Assembly (NCBI GenBank): GCA_051745265.1
Contig: JBNJDW010000039.1
Coordinates: 1 to 12,486, forward strand
Source of the DNA: JBNJDW01 sp051745265
GTDB lineage: Bacteria > Pseudomonadota > Alphaproteobacteria > Micavibrionales > CSBR16-224
Reading direction: 5' to 3'
DNA length: 12,486 bases
The notes under the pieces were generated by a model, which saw nothing but the letters and a program-made list of their open reading frames with translations, ran no database searches and was not told the DNA's origin. Both the position numbers and the translations under genes were made by a program. Shown piece by piece: positions 6,198 through 12,486 of this stretch; position 1 is the first letter of the stretch, and every line of letters starts with the position of its first letter.

Positions 6198-7160
6198 ATG
6201 GCACTTAACATACTCGTTATCGGCGATCCGGTTCCCGAATTAAAGCCGGGCAAGGAAACGACACTGGCCCTGATCAACGAGGCCCAAACCCGCGGATACC
6301 ATATAGACTACTGCACAGCGGCTGAACTCTGCCTGCAAAATGGAAAGGTTCTGGGGCGGGTCCGGGAGATGCGACTCACCGGTGATTTTGAGTCCTATTT
6401 CGATCTTGGCAGTCCGGAAATCAAGAATCTTGCCCACTATGACATGATTCTGCTGCGTTCCAACCCTGATGGCTATAAACGGATGAATACTTTTTATATT
6501 CTGGACGCGCTGGCCGATAAAGTCTTTATCAGCAATGATCCGCGCGGCATCCGTGAAATGCACGGCAAATTCTTTATCTCGAATTTCCCGGATTTTATTG
6601 TCCCCTATTCCATATGCGAGCATCCGGCGCATTTCGAAGCGTTTTTAAACAGGCACAGTGACGTCATTGTCAAACCGGTGAACGGCTTTGGCGGTAAAGG
6701 CATTGTCCGTATCAAGGAAAAACCCGCCGATATCGAAGCCCGCTTTAACGACCTGTATGCCGCTTATGATCATGAGCCTTTTATTCTGCAACAGTATATT
6801 CCGGACGCCGCCAAAGGCGACAAACGGATCATCATGTTTGATGGCAAGCCTGTCTGTTCCCTGCTGCGCGTGCCCAAAGACGCTGACAGCCTGGCCAACG
6901 TTACCCAGGGCGCCACGGTTGAGGCCAGCAGCCTGACCCCGCGTGAAGAAATGCTCTGCGAAGAGCTGGGCGCTGTCTTGCAGGATTACGGTATGTTCTT
7001 TGTCGGCGTTGATATGCTGGGCGATTACCTGACCGAACTGAATGTCATTTCTGTCGGCACGGTGGTACCGGCCAATCAGCTTTACGGTATTAAACTGGAA
7101 GAAACCTATTGGGATATGCTGGAAAACCGTTACAACACCTGGACAGCTGACCATGGCTGA
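6198..7160 (+). CDS. GshB-like ATP-grasp ligase (divergent glutathione synthetase family)
   Basis: This 320-residue protein aligns along its whole length with prokaryotic glutathione synthetase, which joins gamma-glutamylcysteine and glycine using ATP. Seen directly: DVIVKPVNGFGGKGIV (155-170, ATP lysine and glycine-rich loop), EPFILQQYIPDAAKGDKRII (193-212), and VGVDMLGDYLTELN (269-282) with metal ligands Asp272, Glu280 and Asn282. Three stretches that are strongly conserved in GshB differ here. The RxDPPFD motif reads RSNPDGY (87-93). The flexible loop at 225-240 has Leu and Thr where E. coli has Arg233 and Arg241. The NVTSPT motif reads NVISVGT. ATP-dependent ligation is therefore likely, but the amino-acid or peptide substrate may differ from glutathione's. 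AAGG lies nine bases before the ATG. It overlaps the YggS-family gene by 8 bases. It may still be this organism's only GshB. Confidence 0.8.
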   Translation: MALNILVIGDPVPELKPGKETTLALINEAQTRGYHIDYCTAAELCLQNGKVLGRVREMRLTGDFESYFDLGSPEIKNLAHYDMILLRSNPDGYKRMNTFYILDALADKVFISNDPRGIREMHGKFFISNFPDFIVPYSICEHPAHFEAFLNRHSDVIVKPVNGFGGKGIVRIKEKPADIEARFNDLYAAYDHEPFILQQYIPDAAKGDKRIIMFDGKPVCSLLRVPKDADSLANVTQGATVEASSLTPREEMLCEELGAVLQDYGMFFVGVDMLGDYLTELNVISVGTVVPANQLYGIKLEETYWDMLENRYNTWTADHG

Positions 7161-7821
7161 TATTGCGGATACCCTGACAGATATACGGCAGGATATTAAA
7201 AAAACGGCCCTCAAAAGCGGCCGGAAGGCAGAAGATATCAAGCTTGTCGCTGTCAGCAAGCGCCAGCCTGTTGAAAAAATTATCGAGGCGCTGGAGGCCG
7301 GACAACGCTGTTTTGGTGAAAACCGGGTTCAGGATGCCCAAAAGATCTGGCCGGATCTGGCCGCGCGCTATCCTGATAAGACCCTCCACCTGATCGGGCC
7401 GCTGCAATCCAATAAAGCCGCCGAGGCGGTCAAGCTGTTTGATGTCATCGAAACCATCGACCGGCCCAAAATCGCCCGGGCGCTGGCCGCAGAAATGGCC
7501 GCACAAAATAAAGATCTCCCGTGTTTTATTCAGGTCAATACCGGTGAAGAAGCACAAAAATCAGGTGTTCTGCCGCAGGATCTTGGCTCCCTCTATCAAT
7601 TGGCAAAAGCAGAGCTGGGACTGAATATCGTCGGCCTAATGTGTATTCCGCCGATCGATGAAGCGCCGGGCCTGCATTTTGCCCTGCTTCGTAAACTGGC
7701 CGGTCAATTTGACCTGCCTTGTTTAAGTATGGGGATGAGCAGCGATTACCAGACCGCGATTAAATTCAGTGCGACCCATATACGGGTGGGTACAGGTTTA
7801 TTCGGTGCCCGTGACAGCTGA
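7153..7821 (+). CDS. YggS family PLP homeostasis protein (PLPHP)
   Basis: This 222-residue protein belongs to the YggS/PROSC/YBL036C family, of typical length. It binds pyridoxal 5'-phosphate without known enzymatic activity and helps balance cellular PLP and amino-acid pools. Seen directly: KLVAVSKRQP (30-39) with the PLP-binding lysine at 36, the E. coli position. FGENRVQDA, LHLIGPLQSNKA, GLMCIPP, LSMGMSSDYQTAI and the C-terminal HIRVGTGLFGARDS follow. The ATG at 7153 is chosen because the family fold begins right after it; the upstream in-frame extension lies inside the GshB-like gene. The 8-base overlap ATGGCTGA with that gene's stop implies coupled translation. The family more often sits next to proC or yggT. 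Its 3' end is four bases from the convergent DHH phosphoesterase gene. Confidence 0.93.
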   Translation: MADIADTLTDIRQDIKKTALKSGRKAEDIKLVAVSKRQPVEKIIEALEAGQRCFGENRVQDAQKIWPDLAARYPDKTLHLIGPLQSNKAAEAVKLFDVIETIDRPKIARALAAEMAAQNKDLPCFIQVNTGEEAQKSGVLPQDLGSLYQLAKAELGLNIVGLMCIPPIDEAPGLHFALLRKLAGQFDLPCLSMGMSSDYQTAIKFSATHIRVGTGLFGARDS

Positions 7822-7825
7822 TATA

Positions 7826-8788
7826 TTATAAATAGAGCCCGGCCACACGGGCAAACTCCCTGAACTGATCAATTGAAAACCGTACCGCCGCCGCGCCGAC
7901 ATGGCCACCACCATTCTGGCCGTATTGGCGACCGATTTCACCGGCAATCAGACTGACATCGACGGTCTGGTCACTGCGCAGGCTGAGCTTGACGGTTTCA
8001 TCATCGTGATAGCTCCAGACGATGCCGATCTTGCTCTGGTGTCCGCATTCTTCCATCAGCCGCGGCATAAATTCATGGCCCAGCGTATACATATCGGCAT
8101 GGACGATGGGCACTCTTGTCAAATCGGGCGCCGTTTCAAGGCTGCTGATATCAATAAAGCCAATCTGGTCAAGCACCTCATCAATTTTTTCCAAATGATG
8201 CTGACGCGGCACTTCGCCGGCTTTTTCAAACCAGGTAATATCTTCAACCTCGCATAATTTATTTATGTCAGGGATAATCTGCTCCAGATCCCGTTTCACA
8301 TCAAGATCACCCAGAAAAGACGCGATCAGGAAAAACTGGTCCAATGAATGAAATTTCTCCGGCTGATACAGATCCAGCTGCTCGACAAGCTGCACAAATA
8401 AAGGCCGTTGATCGCCATGCGCAAAAACATCAAAAGCAATGCCCGCGCCGGAGCGTGTCATATCAAACAGAATTTTGCATTTCGGATGATCACGGTACAG
8501 TATCAGATCTTTTTCAGCAGAAATATGATGATCATAAATTTCGATGCCCTTGACCTGATCAATAATATTTTCCAGCACTTGCTTATGAGGGGCAAAATCA
8601 ACAAACATGACTATGGTTTCAGGCGTTACATTGCGCAGAATGGTCTCTTCAATGATTTTATGATCCGCGTGATCCAACCCGACATACCGCGCCTCCTGAC
8701 CATAGGTTTGATGAACGGCCCAGGCAGCGACAGCACCGTCAAGGCAGGGGTAATGATAAAAAACTGTGCGCGGTTGATGAAAACTCAT
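7826..8788 (-). CDS. DHH/DHHA1 family phosphoesterase
   Basis: This 320-residue protein has the DHH phosphoesterase fold, which uses two metal ions to hydrolyse phosphodiester bonds in oligoribonucleotides, cyclic dinucleotides or related substrates. Seen directly: motif I YHYPCLDGAVAAWA (11-24), motif II Asp64 in MFVDFAP, motif III YDHHIS (85-90), and a fourth conserved acidic region EQLDLY (136-141). The DHHA1 glycine-rich signature NGGGHVGAAAVRF (292-304) lies near the C-terminus. The CxDG form of motif I occurs in the NrnB-like branch, so a nanoRNase or nucleotide phosphatase role is the best guess; the substrate is not determined. The start lies five bases after the gltX stop with no Shine-Dalgarno sequence, so translation probably depends on coupling to gltX. 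Confidence 0.88.
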   Translation of the reverse strand: MSFHQPRTVFYHYPCLDGAVAAWAVHQTYGQEARYVGLDHADHKIIEETILRNVTPETIVMFVDFAPHKQVLENIIDQVKGIEIYDHHISAEKDLILYRDHPKCKILFDMTRSGAGIAFDVFAHGDQRPLFVQLVEQLDLYQPEKFHSLDQFFLIASFLGDLDVKRDLEQIIPDINKLCEVEDITWFEKAGEVPRQHHLEKIDEVLDQIGFIDISSLETAPDLTRVPIVHADMYTLGHEFMPRLMEECGHQSKIGIVWSYHDDETVKLSLRSDQTVDVSLIAGEIGRQYGQNGGGHVGAAAVRFSIDQFREFARVAGLYL

Positions 8789-8793
8789 TTGAT

Positions 8794-10278
8794 TTATGCC
8801 GCCGTACTCAGTTGATGGGTTTTAATATAATCCCGGGCGGCTTCAAGACGTTTAATGCTCTCCTCCCGTCCCAGAATTTCCATGACTTCGGCAAGGCCAG
8901 GGCTTTGCATGCGTCCGGTCAGGGCCAAACGGATTACCGGGCCGAATTTGCCGAATTTCAGTTCCATATCCTCAACCGTTTGGTGCAGCAAAGCTTCCAG
9001 CGCTGTGGCTGTAAAATCATCGGCCTTGGCAAGACGTCCGGCAACGGTTGCCAGCACGGTATCGGAAATTTCGGTTTTAAAGAATTTATTGACGCCTTTT
9101 TCTTCATACTCTGAAGGCGCTGTATAGAAATAGGCCAGCGCATCAGAAAAATCGGCCAGCAGGCTACAGCGCTCCTTAACCAGACTGACGGCCTGCGGCA
9201 ACCAATCGGCATCCGCCGCAAAACCCACCTCGGTCAAAAACGGTTTGATCCGGCTGACCAGATCATCATTTTCGATGTTACGGATATGCCAGCCATTGAT
9301 GTGCAAAAATTTATCTTCGTCAAAATTGGCATTTGATTTACTGAAACGTTCCAGACTGAAGGCCTGAATCAGTTCTTCCAGCTCGAACAGTTCTTTTTCA
9401 TCCGGCGCTGTCCAGCCCAGCAAGGCAATGTAATTTGCCGTGGCCTCAGGCAAATAGCCCAGCTGCCGACGGGCGGTGACACTGACAGGATAGCGCGGAT
9501 CGGCATCTTCATCGCGCTTGCTCATCTTTTTGCCGCCCTTCATAATCAACGGCAAATGCAGGAATTGCGGTACGTCAAAACCCCAGGCCTGATAGAGCAG
9601 CGTTTGTCTGGCGGCATTGCCCAGATGTTCAACGCCGCGGATGACATGGGAAATGCCCATCAACGCATCATCGACGGTGACCACAAAGTTATACAGCGGC
9701 TGCAAAGGCTCATCGACCGTGCCCGGCCGGGTAATGGCAAAATCACCGATCTGGTTATTGGCAAAACGGCAGTCTTCGCCGCCCATCAGCAAATCAGGGA
9801 CTTTGGTTTCGTCGCTTTCCGGGGTTTTAAAACGCAGGACATAGGGCACGCCGGCTTCAATTTTTGCCTGCGCCTCATCCTTTGACAATTTCAGGGCGGA
9901 TCGGTCATACACCGCCGGACGTTTTTCGGCCATGGCTTTCTGGCGCATGGCGTCCAGTTCTTCCATGGTTTCAAAGGCCGGATAGACCATATCAAGCTCA
10001 ATCAGCTTATCAAGGTAATTCCGATAAAGATCGCCGCGCTGGCTTTGGAAAACCGGTTCTTCATCCCAATCCATGCCAATCCAGTGCATGGCTTCAAGTA
10101 TCTGTTCGACGCTGGCTTCCTGATGACGGACACGGTCGGTATCTTCAATCCGCAGCAGGAATCTGCCGTTATTGGCTCTGGCAAACAGCCAGTTATACAA
10201 AGCGGTGCGAAGCCCGCCCAGATGTAAAAAACCGGTCGGTGACGGTGCGTAACGTGTGCAAAGCTGTTTATCTGACAT
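8794..10278 (-). CDS. gltX: Glutamyl-tRNA synthetase, atypical form
   Basis: This class I synthetase charges tRNA-Glu, or both tRNA-Glu and tRNA-Gln if non-discriminating. Seen directly in 494 residues: APSPTGFLHLGGLRTALYNW (11-30, HIGH-type motif HLGG), FLLRIEDTDRVR (40-51), and LYNFVVTVDDALMGISHVIRG (195-215). The KMSKR loop is at 251-255, followed by the anticodon-binding domain from about 320. The zinc-binding cysteines found after the AYP region in some GltX proteins are absent. About 16 residues (256-271) separate KMSKR from LGYLPEA, several more than in the usual alphaproteobacterial enzyme. The ATG at 10276-10278 is chosen over the one at 10282-10284 because the GGGGA Shine-Dalgarno sequence is six bases from the former and abuts the latter. 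It sits between the MFS gene and the phosphoesterase gene. Confidence 0.95.
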   Translation of the reverse strand: MSDKQLCTRYAPSPTGFLHLGGLRTALYNWLFARANNGRFLLRIEDTDRVRHQEASVEQILEAMHWIGMDWDEEPVFQSQRGDLYRNYLDKLIELDMVYPAFETMEELDAMRQKAMAEKRPAVYDRSALKLSKDEAQAKIEAGVPYVLRFKTPESDETKVPDLLMGGEDCRFANNQIGDFAITRPGTVDEPLQPLYNFVVTVDDALMGISHVIRGVEHLGNAARQTLLYQAWGFDVPQFLHLPLIMKGGKKMSKRDEDADPRYPVSVTARRQLGYLPEATANYIALLGWTAPDEKELFELEELIQAFSLERFSKSNANFDEDKFLHINGWHIRNIENDDLVSRIKPFLTEVGFAADADWLPQAVSLVKERCSLLADFSDALAYFYTAPSEYEEKGVNKFFKTEISDTVLATVAGRLAKADDFTATALEALLHQTVEDMELKFGKFGPVIRLALTGRMQSPGLAEVMEILGREESIKRLEAARDYIKTHQLSTAA

Positions 10279-10284
10279 GATCAT

Positions 10285-10289
10285 TCCCC
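10285..10289 (-). promoter_or_regulatory. Ribosome binding site deciding the gltX start
   Basis: The minus strand reads GGGGA followed by ATGATCATG. The Shine-Dalgarno sequence directly touches the first ATG but is six bases from the second, so the second ATG (protein starting MSDKQL) is the better start. Confidence 0.6.
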
Positions 10290-10330
10290 ATGATTGATTT
10301 AGCTGTTTTTACCAGATATTTCAGGGGCTG

Positions 10331-11626
10331 TCACTTATCCTTTTGTTCTGGCTCCTCCACTGGATAGAGCCCGCTGACCCCAAATCCGGTCCGGGGCACA
10401 GCGACAAAGTCGCTTACCTCGACAGGGGCTTCCTCGCCACGAATAATCTGATAAATCGCAAAGCCTAAAATCAGCACCGCGACCAGCGCGCTATACAGCA
10501 TCAACCCGTAATCACTGGTCACAGAAATCACTAACGTGGCGACAAGCGGACCGATAATCGCGCCCGTTGCATTAATATTCAATAATGTCCCACTGGCCCG
10601 AACAACCTGCGACGGTCTCAGATAATCATTAACCAAAGCGATAAACAGCGAATGAAGCGCATTATTGACCCCGCCGAAGAAAAGCGCGGCAATCATATAT
10701 TTTACCAGCACATTGGTCGTCCCGTCAAAAGGCGTGAAAAACAAAAACAAAGCAATGCCGATGGCCAAAACCTCCATGGCGACAATCATCTGTCTGCGGC
10801 CGACTTTGTCAGAGAAATAACCGATCGGCCATTGCAGCACCATACTGCCCAGATACATCACCCCGATAAACAGCGCGACCTGTGGGTTGGTCATGCCGAT
10901 CCGGCTGAGAAACACAGCCCCGATCCCCCAGAAAGAGCCCATAATCGCCCCGGTTGAAAAACAACCCACCGTTGCAAGCCGTGAGGTCACAAACAACTTT
11001 TTCAGGGAAAAATGTTCGACTTCTATCTCTGCCGGCTGCGGCGTCTGACTGGCGGACAGGGGAATCAGTGCCATCGACAAAAAGATCGAGGCCGCGGCAA
11101 ATAACGTAAAAGAATCCGGACTGGCAAGATAGATCAAAGCCTGACCAATCGCCATGGCGGTATAGTTGGTAATCGTATAAAACGATAATATCTGACCCCG
11201 TTCATGGTTTCTACAGATCAGGTTCAACCAGCTTTCCATGACCATATACAAGGCCGCAATACAGGCGCCGTAAACCAGCCGGGCAAAAATCCAGGTCGCA
11301 GGCTCGACATAGATGGCAAGCCCCAGCGTCACAGCGGATGCGGCAGAGACAAAAACGCCGAATGTCCGAATATGGCCGACCCTGCTGATCAAAGGGGCGC
11401 AGATCATCGTTCCGAAAATAAAACCGACAAAATAGGCGGACGCAATCAAACCAATGGCAATATCCGAATACCCTTCCGTCGTGGCCCTGAGACCAACAAC
11501 GGTATTCAGCAGGGCATGGCCGAAACACATGATCCCAAAACTGATCAGCAACGCTGCGATGGATTGCAGGCGGTTGAAGATATGGTTATAGGGGTTAAGC
11601 TGTAAACGTGGCTTCCGTGACTTCAT
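10331..11626 (-). CDS. MFS transporter, YcaD-like
   Basis: This 431-residue inner-membrane protein has about 12 predicted hydrophobic segments, the normal size for the major facilitator superfamily. Seen directly: a central hydrophilic linker (about residues 194-205), the GYFSDKVGRR form of the conserved MFS loop motif between TM8 and TM9, and MESWLN (130-135), which is characteristic of YcaD-type members. A polar tail follows the last membrane segment. The substrate is unknown; YcaD itself is poorly characterised. A GGGGGT Shine-Dalgarno sequence lies a few bases before the start ATG, supporting it. The stop is 52 bases before the gltX start with no terminator seen between them, so read-through into gltX is possible. 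Confidence 0.85.
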   Translation of the reverse strand: MKSRKPRLQLNPYNHIFNRLQSIAALLISFGIMCFGHALLNTVVGLRATTEGYSDIAIGLIASAYFVGFIFGTMICAPLISRVGHIRTFGVFVSAASAVTLGLAIYVEPATWIFARLVYGACIAALYMVMESWLNLICRNHERGQILSFYTITNYTAMAIGQALIYLASPDSFTLFAAASIFLSMALIPLSASQTPQPAEIEVEHFSLKKLFVTSRLATVGCFSTGAIMGSFWGIGAVFLSRIGMTNPQVALFIGVMYLGSMVLQWPIGYFSDKVGRRQMIVAMEVLAIGIALFLFFTPFDGTTNVLVKYMIAALFFGGVNNALHSLFIALVNDYLRPSQVVRASGTLLNINATGAIIGPLVATLVISVTSDYGLMLYSALVAVLILGFAIYQIIRGEEAPVEVSDFVAVPRTGFGVSGLYPVEEPEQKDK

Positions 11627-11695
11627 AATCTACCCCCGCCATACGGAAATTTTAAGTATTCCGAAAACAGGTAAAACAAATCAGACCAAAAGTCC

Positions 11696-11701
11696 ATTAT
11701 A
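11696..11701 (-). promoter_or_regulatory. Possible -10 box for the MFS transporter gene
   Basis: The minus strand has a perfect TATAAT in the 98-base gap upstream of the MFS gene. At the expected spacing there is only a run of T (complement of 11717-11724), not a good -35 box, so the site is tentative. The leader would be about 60 bases and includes the strong GGGGGT ribosome binding site. Confidence 0.3.
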
Positions 11702-11724
11702 GAACAGCAGATAAATAAAAAAAA

Positions 11725-12486
11725 TCACTCAAACAAAAAGAAATAACTATAGGAAATAATCATAGCCGGGATTGCGCTGTATAAGGTTGCAATGATCGCC
11801 GCTTTGGGGGCGACGGCAATGGCCGGGAACAAGGCATCACCGTCATTACTGATCGCATTGCCAATCTGGGCAGACAGCGGAATAAAACCATTCAGGTATA
11901 AAGTCGTGACAATAATCTGTGGCCCGCAGCCGGGCAGAAAACCGACCAGAACCCCCATCAATGGCAATGTCCAGCCCACAGCCGTAAACAACCCCTTGAG
12001 ATCAAGATCAAGAACATTGACGGCAAATTCAAACAGGAAGAAGGCCACCACCACCCAGATGGTAATAAAAGCCGTATCTTCGATCACCCGGCTGATCAGG
12101 CTGTAGCCACCTTCATCAGAGACAAAATTGGCAATAGGAATACGCCCGTTCAAACCCGTCCAGACGGCGACCAGACTGAAAATACCGACCAGCCCAAGAC
12201 CGTTTTCAAGATCCGGCGGGATTTCGATCTGGAAAGCCATCATCCCACCGACAACCATGCCCGGTAACATGACCAGAAAGGCAAACCATTCCAGACGTTT
12301 CATAACCATGGATGCGGTTTGACCGGTCTCCGAAAAATCAGAAGCCGTGGCGCTGTCCTCTTTCTGCCCCATGCGCAGAAAATTCGGGCCATGGATCATA
12401 TCGACGACCATGCCGGTCACCATACCGCCCAATAAGGAAATCCCCAGCACATACATCGCCGTGACCGGCTCTGCCGCAATCAATAA
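11725..12486 (-). CDS. Putative 10-TM heavy-metal exporter / manganese transporter family (PF11449), partial
   Basis: The window shows the C-terminal 253 or so residues of an integral membrane protein. They match the family annotated as putative manganese transporter or 10-TM heavy-metal exporter (PF11449, ArsP_2). The diagnostic C-terminal block is present: GVLVGFLPGCGPQIIVTTLY, then LSAQIGNAISNDGDALFPA and APKAAIIATLYSAIPA, ending in a hydrophobic helix. A hydrophilic loop around visible residues 35-62 separates two membrane bundles. The reading frame stays open to the window edge, and the first apparent start (a TTG at the edge) is not convincing, so the N-terminal half lies outside. Metal specificity cannot be told. 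The stop is followed at once by an eight-base T tract on the minus strand, but no stem precedes it. Confidence 0.8.
   Translation of the reverse strand, partial: LLIAAEPVTAMYVLGISLLGGMVTGMVVDMIHGPNFLRMGQKEDSATASDFSETGQTASMVMKRLEWFAFLVMLPGMVVGGMMAFQIEIPPDLENGLGLVGIFSLVAVWTGLNGRIPIANFVSDEGGYSLISRVIEDTAFITIWVVVAFFLFEFAVNVLDLDLKGLFTAVGWTLPLMGVLVGFLPGCGPQIIVTTLYLNGFIPLSAQIGNAISNDGDALFPAIAVAPKAAIIATLYSAIPAMIISYSYFFLFE

Noticed and set aside
7042..7152. N-terminal extension of the YggS-family protein
   Set aside because: The extension lies entirely within the GshB-like gene in another frame and has no counterpart in the family.
7859..7861. DHH motif I having Cys where many family members have Asp, seen as a possible inactivating change
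   Set aside because: The CxDG form is, as far as I recall, normal in the NrnB-like branch, and the other metal-binding motifs are intact.
11641..11663. Inverted repeat CGGAA...TTCCG upstream of the MFS gene
   Set aside because: Five-pair arms with a ten-base loop and no T tract; not a convincing terminator or riboswitch.

Overview
The window reads as ordinary chromosomal sequence from a proteobacterium, most likely an alphaproteobacterium with moderate GC content. This rests on protein similarity and on the conserved block rsmI / lpoA / yraN / BON lipoprotein, which E. coli also carries (as rsmI, lpoA, yraN, diaA, dolP; no diaA is seen here). A genus cannot be named from the sequence alone. 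There are 13 protein-coding genes, two of them cut by the window edges. No tRNA, rRNA, CRISPR array, insertion sequence or phage gene was recognised. Genes are packed tightly and no gap exceeds about 155 bases.

Region 1 (1-3495, minus strand) reads rsmI > yraN > BON-domain lipoprotein > SirB1/transglutaminase-like protein > 5-oxoprolinase (N-terminal part only). rsmI and yraN overlap. The lipoprotein has its own good sigma-70-type promoter in the gap after yraN. The last two genes are separated by one base. Region 2 (3580-5060, plus strand) is a single LpoA/LppC-like lipoprotein divergent from rsmI, closed by a strong bidirectional terminator.

Region 3 (5080-7821) is the most interesting part. 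A RimK-like ATP-grasp ligase (minus) and a GshB-like ATP-grasp ligase (plus) are transcribed head to head from a 152-base gap. The GshB-like gene overlaps a YggS/PLPHP gene by 8 bases. The GshB-like protein keeps the ATP and metal core of glutathione synthetase. It lacks the conserved arginines of the flexible active-site loop and the usual PPFD motif, so its substrate may not be gamma-glutamylcysteine. With 5-oxoprolinase nearby, the neighbourhood has a gamma-glutamyl/glutathione flavour, but one shared pathway is only inference.

Region 4 (7826-12486, minus strand) reads PF11449-type 10-TM metal exporter (partial) > MFS transporter > gltX > DHH/DHHA1 phosphoesterase. gltX and the phosphoesterase are five bases apart and likely co-transcribed. 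The gltX product carries an uncommon extra stretch after its KMSKR loop.
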